Shown here: one piece after another, positions 49,784 through 58,390 of the stretch
How positions within the stretch are numbered: the stretch's first letter is position 1
How the letters are laid out: each line of letters opens with the position of its first letter
Assembly (NCBI GenBank): GCA_031555735.1
Contig: JAVBUE010000024.1
Span: forward strand, 25,278 to 89,277
Reading direction: 5' to 3'
Source of the DNA: JAJDIA01 sp031555735
Lineage (GTDB): Bacteria; Bacteroidota; Bacteroidia; Bacteroidales; Tannerellaceae
DNA: 64,000 nucleotides
The notes under the pieces: generated by a model
The model's input: the letters and a program-made list of their open reading frames with translations, nothing else
Told to the model about the DNA's origin: nothing
Database searches by the model: none
Made by a program: the position numbers and the translations under genes

Positions 49784-50090
49784 GGTCTGTCCACGCCGTC
49801 GAAAAAGTTTCGTCCGGATGGCACAAAAGTTTCATCCTGATGGCACAAACAGTTTCTAAGGGTGAAACAAACAGTTCCATTAAGTGAACCTTTTTGTTCC
49901 AGTAGGTGAACCTTTTTGTTCCAGTAGGTGGAAACCCGGAGAATCGCCGCATGACTGTCCGGTCGTGGCAGATATGACAGCAAAAAGGGGGAAAAACGGA
50001 TCTGCCACGGGTATCTGCCACGCACCTAACCTATTCATGAACAATAAGATAGAACCTGCTTCGTGGCAGCGTGACAGATATTTTGTAAAA
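49784..50090. repeat. Intergenic repeat locus C2: inverted copy of the C1 array plus GTGGCAGAT module
   Basis: Read on the reverse strand, six 22-bp units start at 49930, 49908, 49886, 49864, 49842 and 49820 with cores CACCTACTGG (twice), CACTTAATGG, CACCCTTAG, CATCAGGATG and CATCCGGACG, nearly matching the C1 units one for one. The following 95-bp module (49964-50058) is on the same strand as in C1, so array and module are in opposite relative orientation at the two loci. It lies in the convergent gap 49749-50182, which holds no gene. Confidence 0.85.
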
Positions 50091-50107
50091 AAACTTATGG
50101 GAGGTGA

Positions 50108-50140
50108 AAGGAGCGTCCCATCCCGGAGCGCTCCTTCTTT
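50108..50140 (+). terminator. Possible terminator hairpin beyond the C2 repeat
   Basis: AAGGAGCG (50108-50115) pairs with CGCTCCTT (50129-50136), followed by CTTTCG, a weak T tract. It could end transcripts from the head-group operon. Confidence 0.4.
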
Positions 50141-50182
50141 CGTGAATCAACTTAAAAAACCACTACTGGTTACGTAGTATCA

Positions 50183-51217
50183 TTATAGTAAATGGATATG
50201 GTGTTGGCGGCAGATTTCGATCTGTTCTTCAGGCCAGATGGAGGCTTGCACTTCGCCGATATGGGCTTTTTTGAGGAAGAACATGCAGAGGCGGCTCTGG
50301 CCGATACCGCCACCGATAGACAGCGGCAGTTTTTCTTCAAGCAGGGCTTTGTGGAAAGCCAGTTCCCGGCGTTCGGGACAGCCACACAGTTCCAACTGGT
50401 GGAGCAAGGCGTCTTTATGGACGCGGATACCCATGGACGAAAGTTCGAAAGCGATCTCCAGCACATCGTTCCAGAGGATGATATCGCCGTTCAACCCATA
50501 AAAACCATCGGCGTTGAGCGTGCTCCAGTCGTCGTAGTCGGGAGCGCGTCCGTCGTGTTTCTCCCCATTGGAGAGCGGGTGGCCGATGCCGATGATAAAC
50601 ACCGCGCCGAACTTGGCGGCGGCTTTATGTTCCCGTTCGCGGGGCGAGAGATCCGGATACATTTCCAGCAGCTCTTCCGAGTGGATGAAGGTAATATCCT
50701 GCGGAAGCGAAGGGGTGATGTGCGGATAGGTGTCGTACACCAGGTTCTCGATCTCCCGGAGGAGGGTATAGAGCTGGCGGACCGTCTTCTTCAGGTAGTC
50801 GAGGTTGTAGTTCTCCGGCCTGATCGTCTTTTCCCAGTCCCACTGGTCCACATAGAGCGAATGGAGGTTGTCCAGTTCTTCATCGCTGCGGATGGCGTTC
50901 ATATCGGTGTAAAGGCCATAACCGGGCGGGATACGGTAGGCGCCCAGCTTCATCCGTTTCCATTTGGCGAGCGAATGGACCACTTCCACCTGGCGGTCGC
51001 CCATGAAGCGGACGGGGAATCTGACCGCCCGTTCCACCCCGTTGAGGTCGTCGTTGATCCCTGTGCCCGAAAGGACGAAGAGGGGGGCGGTGACACGTCG
51101 CAGTCTGAGTTGTTTCGACAGCTTTTCCTGAAAACTCGCTTTCAGCAGCTGGATAGCCTGTTCGGTCGATTCGCTGACCAGTTTCTGGCTATACGATGGA
51201 GGAATAATAATAGACAT
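50183..51217 (-). CDS. asnA: Aspartate-ammonia ligase (asparagine synthetase A)
   Basis: 344 residues, class II tRNA-synthetase-like fold, matching AsnA over its whole length: RRVTAPLFVLSGTGINDDLN, FPVRFMGDRQVEVVHSLAKW, GLYTDMNAIRSDEELDNLHS, YVDQWDWEK and the C-terminal SIGGGIGQSRLCMFFLKKAH. It makes asparagine from aspartate, ammonia and ATP. It lies 24 bases after dapL, suggesting co-transcription of aspartate-family genes. Confidence 0.95.
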   Translation of the reverse strand: MSIIIPPSYSQKLVSESTEQAIQLLKASFQEKLSKQLRLRRVTAPLFVLSGTGINDDLNGVERAVRFPVRFMGDRQVEVVHSLAKWKRMKLGAYRIPPGYGLYTDMNAIRSDEELDNLHSLYVDQWDWEKTIRPENYNLDYLKKTVRQLYTLLREIENLVYDTYPHITPSLPQDITFIHSEELLEMYPDLSPREREHKAAAKFGAVFIIGIGHPLSNGEKHDGRAPDYDDWSTLNADGFYGLNGDIILWNDVLEIAFELSSMGIRVHKDALLHQLELCGCPERRELAFHKALLEEKLPLSIGGGIGQSRLCMFFLKKAHIGEVQASIWPEEQIEICRQHHIHLL

Positions 51218-51241
51218 GATAATATGTATTTAAATTCATTC

Positions 51242-52468
51242 TTACAATTTTTGCCGGATCCGTTCCATGGCCTCCTGCGTTTCGTCGCGGTCGCCAAAGG
51301 CCGACAGGCGCAGATACCCTTCTCCGCTGGGGCCAAACCCCACGCCGGGCGTGCTTACGATATGCATTTCATACAGCAGGCGGTCGAAGAACTTCCACGA
51401 TGTCAACCCGTCGGGCGCCTTTACCCAGATATAGGGGGCATTATCCCCGCCATACACACGCAGGCCGCATTGCAGCAGCGATGATTTGATGATACGGGCA
51501 TTCGCCATATAATAATCGATCACGGATTTCACCTGTATCTTTCCCGCCGGGGAATAGACGGCTTCGGCGCCGCGCTGGGTGATATAACTGGCGCCGTTGA
51601 ACTTGGTGGTCTGCCGCCGGTTCCACAGCTTATGGAGGGAAGCCTGCCGGCCGTCGAGGGTAAATCCGCCCAGTTCTTTCGGCACCACCACATAGCCACA
51701 GCGTACACCCGTAAACCCGGCGGTCTTGGAAAAGCTGCGGAACTCGATCGCCACCTTCCGCGCCCCTTTGATCTCATAGATCGAATGGGGGATATCCGGA
51801 TCCTGTATGTATGCTTCATAGGCGGCGTCGAAGAGGATGAGGGTATCGTTGGCCAGGGCGTAGTTCACCCATTTCTTCAGTTCTTTCTTCGTGAGCGTGG
51901 TGCCCGTCGGATTGTTCGGATAGCAAAGGTAGAGGATATCCACCCGCCGGTTGGGCAGCTCGGGGATGAACCCGTTGGCTTCCGTACATGGGATATAGAC
52001 GATATCCGTCCATTTGCCGTCTTCCAGGAAGCCGGCCCGTCCGCTCATCACGTTGGTATCGATATAGACGGGATAGACGGGGTCGGTCACACCCACGCTA
52101 TTGTCGTGCCGCAGGATATCGCCGATATTGCCGGTATCGCTCTTGGCGCCGTCGCTCACAAACACCTCGCCCGGATCGATGGAGATTCCCCGGGAGGCGT
52201 AGTCGTTGCGGACGATTGCATCAATGAGGAACGGATAGCCCTGTTCGGGTCCGTAGCCATGGAAATGCTCCCGCGTGGCCAGGTCGTCCACCGCCTGATG
52301 CATGGCTTTGATCACGGCAGGGGCTAAGGGTTGGGTCACATCGCCGATCCCCATCCGGATGATGTGGGCTTTGGGATGCGTCACCTTGTAGGCGTTGACC
52401 TTTTTAGTGATATCCGAAAACAGGTAGTTGCCTTCCAGCTTCAGATGATGTTCGTTTACTAATGCCAT
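51242..52468 (-). CDS. dapL: LL-diaminopimelate aminotransferase
   Basis: 408 residues from ATG 52468 (MALVNEHHLKLEGNYLFSD); an upstream in-frame start is not needed. Fold type I aminotransferase: YPNNPTGTTLTKKEL, LFDAAYEAYIQDPDIPHSIY and the PLP lysine in FRSFSKTAGFTGVRCGY. It converts tetrahydrodipicolinate to LL-diaminopimelate in one step, the DapL route of lysine and peptidoglycan synthesis used in Bacteroidales. It follows dapF by 28 bases. Confidence 0.94.
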   Translation of the reverse strand: MALVNEHHLKLEGNYLFSDITKKVNAYKVTHPKAHIIRMGIGDVTQPLAPAVIKAMHQAVDDLATREHFHGYGPEQGYPFLIDAIVRNDYASRGISIDPGEVFVSDGAKSDTGNIGDILRHDNSVGVTDPVYPVYIDTNVMSGRAGFLEDGKWTDIVYIPCTEANGFIPELPNRRVDILYLCYPNNPTGTTLTKKELKKWVNYALANDTLILFDAAYEAYIQDPDIPHSIYEIKGARKVAIEFRSFSKTAGFTGVRCGYVVVPKELGGFTLDGRQASLHKLWNRRQTTKFNGASYITQRGAEAVYSPAGKIQVKSVIDYYMANARIIKSSLLQCGLRVYGGDNAPYIWVKAPDGLTSWKFFDRLLYEMHIVSTPGVGFGPSGEGYLRLSAFGDRDETQEAMERIRQKL

Positions 52469-52496
52469 TGTCTGATTTTGTTTGGTAGTTTTTCGT

Positions 52497-53324
52497 TTAA
52501 ACATCGAGCCGGATGCGGCCTTCAAATACCTCCGCGGCATCACCGGTCATCCATACATCGCCCGAAGGCTCGTCCCAATCAATATGCAATACGCCGCCAT
52601 CCATGCATACGGTCGTGTGGCGACCGGCCAAGCCTGCCACGGCGGCGGCTACTGCCGTGGCACAGGCGCCCGTGCCGCAGGCTTGTGTGATTCCGGAACC
52701 CCGCTCCCATACCCGCATACGGATGCTGCCGTCGGCCATGACGCGGGCGAACTCCACATTGGTACGGTCCGGGAAAGCGGGATGGCGCTCCAGTTCGGCT
52801 CCCCAGCCGGACACATCCCACGCGGTTTCGTCTTCCATGAAAAGCACTAAATGGGGGTTTCCCATGAATAGGGCGATCCCTGTCTGGACCAGGCCATCCG
52901 CTATGACCGGCAGCGCCATTTCGGCAACTTCCGGCTTACCCATATTGACGGTAACCTTTACCACCTTTTCACTTTCAACCGTCAATCGTACCTCTTTCAC
53001 ACCCGAAAGTGTTTCCAGCGTTATCTCTTTGCGATCCGTCAGTCCGTGTTCATACACATATTTACCGATACACCGGGTGGCATTGCCGCACATCAAAGCC
53101 GCCGATCCGTCGGCGTTGAAGATACGCATACTGAAATCAGCCACTGCGGATGCGCCGATCAGTACCAACCCATCGGAACCGATCCCCGTGTGGGGTGCGC
53201 TCCAACGGATCGCACACTCTTCGGGATGATCCAGCGGATACCGCATCGTATCCACATAGATATAGTCGTTGCCGGCTCCATGCATCTTGGTAAAGGGAAT
53301 ATATTTTGTCGTTTCGTCACACAT
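52497..53324 (-). CDS. dapF: Diaminopimelate epimerase
   Basis: 275 residues with the two-fold DapF fold. The catalytic Cys pair lies in LMCGNATRCIGKYVYEHG and TQACGTGACATAVAAA, and the N-terminal FTKMHGAGNDYIYVD is also typical. It converts LL- to meso-diaminopimelate. First gene of dapF-dapL-asnA; reads from a promoter just upstream. Confidence 0.94.
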   Translation of the reverse strand: MCDETTKYIPFTKMHGAGNDYIYVDTMRYPLDHPEECAIRWSAPHTGIGSDGLVLIGASAVADFSMRIFNADGSAALMCGNATRCIGKYVYEHGLTDRKEITLETLSGVKEVRLTVESEKVVKVTVNMGKPEVAEMALPVIADGLVQTGIALFMGNPHLVLFMEDETAWDVSGWGAELERHPAFPDRTNVEFARVMADGSIRMRVWERGSGITQACGTGACATAVAAAVAGLAGRHTTVCMDGGVLHIDWDEPSGDVWMTGDAAEVFEGRIRLDV

Positions 53325-53359
53325 ATCTCATTTTTTGTTACATTATGAAGATCATATCG

Positions 53360-53367
53360 CAAAATTA
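53360..53367 (-). promoter_or_regulatory. Bacteroidetes -7 box of the dapF operon
   Basis: Reverse-strand TAATTTTG, 36 bases before the dapF ATG. Confidence 0.45.
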
Positions 53368-53511
53368 CTCACATATTAACAGTATTACAAGCATTGCTAC
53401 AGAAAGATGAAATCAATCTCACACAAGTTTCAAATTGTTCGATTTGGGCATCAGGTAGCTACAATCTGTAAATACACGACGCCACATTACTATAATATAA
53501 CAATCTTTTCG

Positions 53512-53519
53512 TATGTTTG
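53512..53519 (+). promoter_or_regulatory. Bacteroidetes -7 box of the aldo/keto reductase gene
   Basis: TATGTTTG, 44 bases before the ATG at 53563. It supports that start rather than an upstream in-frame codon at 53407, which would lie before the promoter. Confidence 0.5.
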
Positions 53520-53562
53520 GCTGTTTAATACTGCTGATAACCACCCGCAGTTTCTTGCATCT

Positions 53563-54744
53563 ATGGCAAACAAACGTATCAACAGGCGCGATTTTATCCG
53601 CCTCTCGGCCGCCGGAGCCGGGACAGGCCTTCTTCCCGGATCCACGGCTTCCGCAGCCGTTCCGGCGGTAACCAATATCCCACAGCTTCCTCTGCGGAGG
53701 CTGGGAAATACCGGCGTGATGCTACCGATCCTCAGCATGGGCGTGGATCGTCCCGACAGCGGCAACGTGTTGCGGGCAGCCTATAACGCAGGCATCCGCC
53801 ATTTCGACACCGCCCATATCTATCAGAAAGGGCGGAATGAAGAACTGCTCGGCGCCATGTTCGACGGCAAACCTCGCGACTCGCGTTTCATCGCCACCAA
53901 GATCATGTTCCCCTATCCGCTGCGCGATGATTTTGAAGCCGATTTCGAACAGAAACTGGAGACCAGCTTGAAACGGTTGCGCGTGGATCAGGTGGACCTG
54001 CTGTACCTCCACGACATCCGCACGGTGGAGAATGTGAAAGACCCGCGGGTAGCCGCCGCCCTACTGAAAGCGAAGGCGGACGGGAAAGCGCAGTTTATCG
54101 GCCTGTCGTTCCACACGGGTGATCCCGATGTGTTCAACGCCGCCATCGACATGGGCATTTACCAAGTGCTGCTGCTCACCTACAACTTCAAGATGATGAA
54201 ACTCGAAGCCAATGAAGCCGCTATCGAACGCGCCGCCCGTGCCGGGATCGGCATGATCGGCATGAAAACCATGGCCGGGGGTGTGGAAGACGCGCAGGGA
54301 ACCAAACAGATCAACGGACGCGCCTGCCTGAAATGGGCCTGGCAGAACAAGCATATCACTACCCTCATCCCGGGCCTCACCAACTACAACCACCTCGACG
54401 AATGTGTGGCCGCCGCGCTGGATCCGGAGATCACTACGGAAGAGAAACAATACCTGGCGGCGCTCAGCCGGGAAGAAACCACCTTCTGCCAGCAATGCAA
54501 TACCTGCAAAGGGCAGTGCCCGGCAGGTCTGCCCATCCCCGATATCATGCGGGCGTACATGTATGCCTTCGGTCATAAATGCGCGTCGAACGCACGGGAG
54601 ACGCTCGCCTCGCTCCACCTCCGGGAGGATGCCTGCGCGCAGTGCGACAGTTGCCGGGTGCAGTGCCCGTCGGGATTCGATGTGTCCCGGCGTATCGCCG
54701 CTATCACCCCGGTGCTGCACATGCCGGACGTATTCCTCACCTGA
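53563..54744 (+). CDS. Tat-exported aldo/keto reductase with C-terminal Fe-S clusters
   Basis: 393 residues from ATG 53563. Twin-arginine signal INRRDFIRLSAAGAG. The TIM-barrel aldo/keto reductase core keeps the tetrad region (FDTAHIYQKGRNEELLG with Asp and Tyr; TKIMFPYP with Lys; LYLHDI with His). The tail has two Cys quartets, CQQCNTCKGQC and CAQCDSCRVQC, each enough for a [4Fe-4S] cluster. It is a periplasmic or exported redox enzyme of unknown substrate. Short distance to aconitase but with an own promoter and a dyad between them. Confidence 0.87.
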   Translation: MANKRINRRDFIRLSAAGAGTGLLPGSTASAAVPAVTNIPQLPLRRLGNTGVMLPILSMGVDRPDSGNVLRAAYNAGIRHFDTAHIYQKGRNEELLGAMFDGKPRDSRFIATKIMFPYPLRDDFEADFEQKLETSLKRLRVDQVDLLYLHDIRTVENVKDPRVAAALLKAKADGKAQFIGLSFHTGDPDVFNAAIDMGIYQVLLLTYNFKMMKLEANEAAIERAARAGIGMIGMKTMAGGVEDAQGTKQINGRACLKWAWQNKHITTLIPGLTNYNHLDECVAAALDPEITTEEKQYLAALSREETTFCQQCNTCKGQCPAGLPIPDIMRAYMYAFGHKCASNARETLASLHLREDACAQCDSCRVQCPSGFDVSRRIAAITPVLHMPDVFLT

Positions 54745-54800
54745 GGATAAAATTTCGCCTACTGTAATAATCCTTACACTTGTTTCGGATGATTAGTCGT

Positions 54801-54825
54801 TTCTTTGGCATATAACGCCAAAGAA
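54801..54825 (+). promoter_or_regulatory. Perfect inverted repeat at the aconitase start
   Basis: TTCTTTGGC (54801-54809) and GCCAAAGAA (54817-54825) with a 7-base spacer end two bases before the aconitase ATG. It covers the ribosome-binding region, so it could be an operator or an RNA hairpin controlling translation of the citrate-branch operon. Confidence 0.6.
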
Positions 54826-54827
54826 TC

Positions 54828-57095
54828 ATGGACAATGACTTAAAAATCATTATGCTCTGCTATGGAGAGCTGGTCTGCCGGGTGAATTATGTCCGCAAGA
54901 ACATCCTCCGCCGACCGATGACCCTGGCAGAGAAAATAATGTACGCGCACCTGTACAATGAACAGGAGACCAAAGTATATACCCGGGGAGAGGCGTATGC
55001 CAACTTCCGCCCGGATCGGGTGGCGATGCAGGATGCCACCGCGCAAATGGCGCTCCTCCAGTTTATGAACGCCAAACGCAAACAGACCGCCGTCCTCACC
55101 TCAGTCCACTGCGACCACCTCATCCGCGCTTATCAGGGTGAGAAGGAGGATATGAAACAGGCGCTCGCCACCAACCGGGAGGTGTACGACTTCCTACAAA
55201 GCGTTTGCGACAAATACGGGATTACCTTCTGGAAACCGGGAGCGGGCATCATCCACCAGGTAGTATTGGAAAACTATGCCTTTCCGGGAGGAATGATGAT
55301 CGGTACCGATTCGCATACCCCCAACGCAGGTGGATTGGGCATGATCGCCATCGGCGTAGGCGGGGCGGACGCAGTGGATGTGATGATCGATATGCCCTGG
55401 GAACTGAAGATGCCCCGGCTGATCGGCGTACACCTTACCGGCAAGCTGTCGGGATGGGCGTCGCCCAAAGATGTGATCCTCAAACTGGCGGGCTTGCTGA
55501 CGGTCAAAGGTGGAACCAACCACCTCATCGAGTATTTCGGCGAAGGAGCGGTATCGCTCTCGGCAACCGGCAAAGCAACCATTTGCAACATGGGCGCCGA
55601 AGTGGGCGCCACCACCTCCCTGTTCCCGTATGATGAAGAGATGTGCCGCTACCTCTGCGCCACCGGACGGGAAGCCGTGGTACAACTGGCCAATAACATC
55701 GCCCCTTACCTGCAGCCCGACAAGGAGGTGCTCAAACGTCCCGAACGGTATTTCGACCAGGTAATCGAAATCGACCTCTCCTCCCTCGAACCGTATATTA
55801 ACGGGCCGTTTACCCCCGATGCCGCCACGCCGATCTCCGCGTTTGCCGACAAGGTGCGGACAAACGGCTATCCGGAGAAGGTAGAGGCCGGACTGATCGG
55901 CTCGTGTACCAACTCATCCTATCAGGATCTCGCCCGATCGGCATCCCTCGCCCGGCAGGCGATCGACAAACACATCCCCGTCGCTACCCCGCTGTACCTG
56001 AACCCCGGATCAGCGCAGATCGTGCAGACGGCGGAACGCGACCGAATCATCGGATCGTTGGAAGCGATCGGCGCCTTGCGGATGGCGAACGCCTGCGGCC
56101 CCTGCATCGGGCAGTGGAAGCGGGTGACCGACGATCATGAACGGCCAAACAGCATCGTCACCTCCTACAACCGCAACTTCGCCAAACGGACGGACGGCAA
56201 TCCGAACTCCCATGTATTCGTGGCCTCACCCGAACTGACCCTGGCGCTGACCCTGGCGGGACGGCTCACCTTCAATCCGCTGACGGATAAGCTACAGACG
56301 GCAGACGGCACCTGGGTGATGCTGGATCCACCTACCGGGCACGACCTGCCTCCCGCCGGATTTGTGCTGAAAGGCAAAGGGCTGGTTCCGCCTACGGGGC
56401 AGACGGATATCGTGGAGATTGATCCTTCGTCCGACCGCCTGCAACGGCTCGAGCCGTTTGCCCCCTGGAACGGAGACGACCAGCTTGAGATGCTTCTCCT
56501 ACTGAAAGCCAAGGGAAAATGTACGACCGACCATATCTCCATGGCCGGCCCCTGGTTGCGGTTCAGGGGGCATCTGGATAATATCTCGGACAACTTGCTG
56601 ATGGGAGCCGTCAATGCCTTCAACGGTAAAACGAATACGGTCCAAAACCGGTGGACGGGTCATTATGAATCCGTCGCCTCCATCGCCCGGAAGTACAAGG
56701 CAGCCGGTTGCTATTCCCTCGTTGTGGCGGAAGAGAACTACGGTGAAGGATCCTCTCGCGAACATGCCGCCATGGAACCGAGATACCTGAATGTCCGGCT
56801 CGTTCTCGCCAAGTCGTTTGCCCGCATCCATGAGACCAACCTTAAGAAACAAGGGATGCTGGCGCTCACGTTTGTCAACCCCGCCGATTATGAACGGATC
56901 CGGGAAAGCGACCAGGTCTGCCTTTCCGGCCTGGCAGCCTTCTCTCCGGGCGTTCCCTTGCAGGTGAACGTACGGCATACCGACGGTACCACCCTGTCGT
57001 TCGATGCCTCCCATTCTTACAACGATATGCAGATCGCGTGGTTCCGTGCCGGATCCGCGCTGAATTACTATGCTAAATATCCTTACAATGGCTAA
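54828..57095 (+). CDS. acn: Aconitate hydratase
   Basis: 755 residues, mitochondrial-type aconitase. Cluster cysteines are in IGSCTNSSYQDLARSA and ANACGPCIGQWKR. The substrate-site segments include MMIGTDSHTPNAGGLGM, and the swivel domain has the motif NYGEGSSREHAAMEPRYL. It isomerises citrate to isocitrate. The start at 54828 matches the family's N-terminal pattern (RPMTLAEKIMYAHLYN about 30 residues in). Its last eight bases overlap the start of the isocitrate dehydrogenase gene (ATGGCTAA). Confidence 0.95.
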   Translation: MDNDLKIIMLCYGELVCRVNYVRKNILRRPMTLAEKIMYAHLYNEQETKVYTRGEAYANFRPDRVAMQDATAQMALLQFMNAKRKQTAVLTSVHCDHLIRAYQGEKEDMKQALATNREVYDFLQSVCDKYGITFWKPGAGIIHQVVLENYAFPGGMMIGTDSHTPNAGGLGMIAIGVGGADAVDVMIDMPWELKMPRLIGVHLTGKLSGWASPKDVILKLAGLLTVKGGTNHLIEYFGEGAVSLSATGKATICNMGAEVGATTSLFPYDEEMCRYLCATGREAVVQLANNIAPYLQPDKEVLKRPERYFDQVIEIDLSSLEPYINGPFTPDAATPISAFADKVRTNGYPEKVEAGLIGSCTNSSYQDLARSASLARQAIDKHIPVATPLYLNPGSAQIVQTAERDRIIGSLEAIGALRMANACGPCIGQWKRVTDDHERPNSIVTSYNRNFAKRTDGNPNSHVFVASPELTLALTLAGRLTFNPLTDKLQTADGTWVMLDPPTGHDLPPAGFVLKGKGLVPPTGQTDIVEIDPSSDRLQRLEPFAPWNGDDQLEMLLLLKAKGKCTTDHISMAGPWLRFRGHLDNISDNLLMGAVNAFNGKTNTVQNRWTGHYESVASIARKYKAAGCYSLVVAEENYGEGSSREHAAMEPRYLNVRLVLAKSFARIHETNLKKQGMLALTFVNPADYERIRESDQVCLSGLAAFSPGVPLQVNVRHTDGTTLSFDASHSYNDMQIAWFRAGSALNYYAKYPYNG

Positions 57096-58359
57096 AATTA
57101 CTTTTACCGATAATCGTTTACAGGTACCCGACCATGTAACCATTCCCTTTATTGCGGGCGATGGCGTGGGGGCCGAGATCATGCCGCCAGTGCTGGCTAC
57201 GGTGGACGAAGCCATCTATCATCTCTGGAACGGACAAAGGCATATCACCTGGCTGGAAACCTTTGCCGGGCAGACAGCCTACGATAAACTGGGCGAGTGG
57301 CTGCCGCAAAGCACGCTGCACGCGTTCAAAAGCCATCTTGTGGCACTCAAAGGGCCGCTTAATACACCGGTAGGAGAAGGGATCCGTTCGCTGAACGTGG
57401 CCTTACGCCAGCAACTCGACCTCTATACCTGCCTGCGGCCTGTCCGATGGTTTCCCGGCGTACCCTCCCCGCTCAAATCGCCCGAGCATGTGAACATGAC
57501 CATTTTCCGGGAGAATACCGAAGATATCTACACGGGCATCGAGTGGAACAAAGACACGGCCGAAGCCCACCATTTCCTGCGGTTCCTGCGGGAAGAGATG
57601 CATGTCACCCAGATCCGTTTCCCCGAGAGCTCGGCCTTCGGCGTCAAACCGATCTCGGAAGAAGGCAGCAAACGGCTTGTGCGGGCGGCGATCCGCTATG
57701 CCGTCAACAACCGGTTGCCCTCCGTCACCCTGGTGCATAAAGGAAATATCATGAAGTTCACCGAAGGGGGATTCAAACGGTGGGGGTATGAGGTGGCTGA
57801 AAGGGAATTCCGCCATGCCATCTTCTCCATGCAGCATTACGTGAATATCCGGAAGAATCACGGCAACCAGGCGGCTGCCGACGCCCTGATCGAAGCGATG
57901 AAAGAGGGGAAGGTGATCATCAAGGATGTCATCACCGATGCTTTCCTGCAAAACACACTGCTCAAACCGGAAGAATACGCCGTGATCGCAGCCCCGAACC
58001 TGAACGGAGATTATATTTCCGACCAGTTGGCCGCCATGGTGGGAGGCGTGGGGATCGCTCCCGGCGCGAATATCAACTATGAAACCGGACATGCGGTATT
58101 TGAAGCGACCCATGGCACGGCACCCGATATTGCCGGCAGCAACCAGGCGAACCCCTGTTCCCTCCTCCTATCTGCCGTCATGCTGCTGCACTATATCGGA
58201 TGGAGCGAGGCGGCCGACCTGATCAACCGAGCACTTGAAAAGTGCTTCGCAAACGGCAAGGCGACAGACGACCTCGCCCGGTTCATGACAGGCGGTGAGT
58301 CGCTGACAACCACGGCATTCCTCCGGGAAGTCATGCACACCCTCCGCAATTTACAGTAA
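57088..58359 (+). CDS. icd: Isocitrate dehydrogenase (NADP-type)
   Basis: 423 residues from ATG 57088. The family motifs are FIAGDGVGAEI, IFRENTEDIYTGIEW and VHKGNIMKFTEGGFKRWGYE, with metal Asp residues in KDVITDAFLQNTLL and NLNGDYISDQLAAMVGGVG; ATHGTAPDIAGSNQANP follows. It decarboxylates isocitrate to 2-oxoglutarate with NADP+. The second gene of acn-icd-citrate synthase: anaerobic Bacteroidales use this oxidative arm for 2-oxoglutarate and glutamate. Confidence 0.94.
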   Translation: MAKITFTDNRLQVPDHVTIPFIAGDGVGAEIMPPVLATVDEAIYHLWNGQRHITWLETFAGQTAYDKLGEWLPQSTLHAFKSHLVALKGPLNTPVGEGIRSLNVALRQQLDLYTCLRPVRWFPGVPSPLKSPEHVNMTIFRENTEDIYTGIEWNKDTAEAHHFLRFLREEMHVTQIRFPESSAFGVKPISEEGSKRLVRAAIRYAVNNRLPSVTLVHKGNIMKFTEGGFKRWGYEVAEREFRHAIFSMQHYVNIRKNHGNQAAADALIEAMKEGKVIIKDVITDAFLQNTLLKPEEYAVIAAPNLNGDYISDQLAAMVGGVGIAPGANINYETGHAVFEATHGTAPDIAGSNQANPCSLLLSAVMLLHYIGWSEAADLINRALEKCFANGKATDDLARFMTGGESLTTTAFLREVMHTLRNLQ

Positions 58360-58390
58360 TTATCCACCCTCAAACGAAACAAAACACAGT

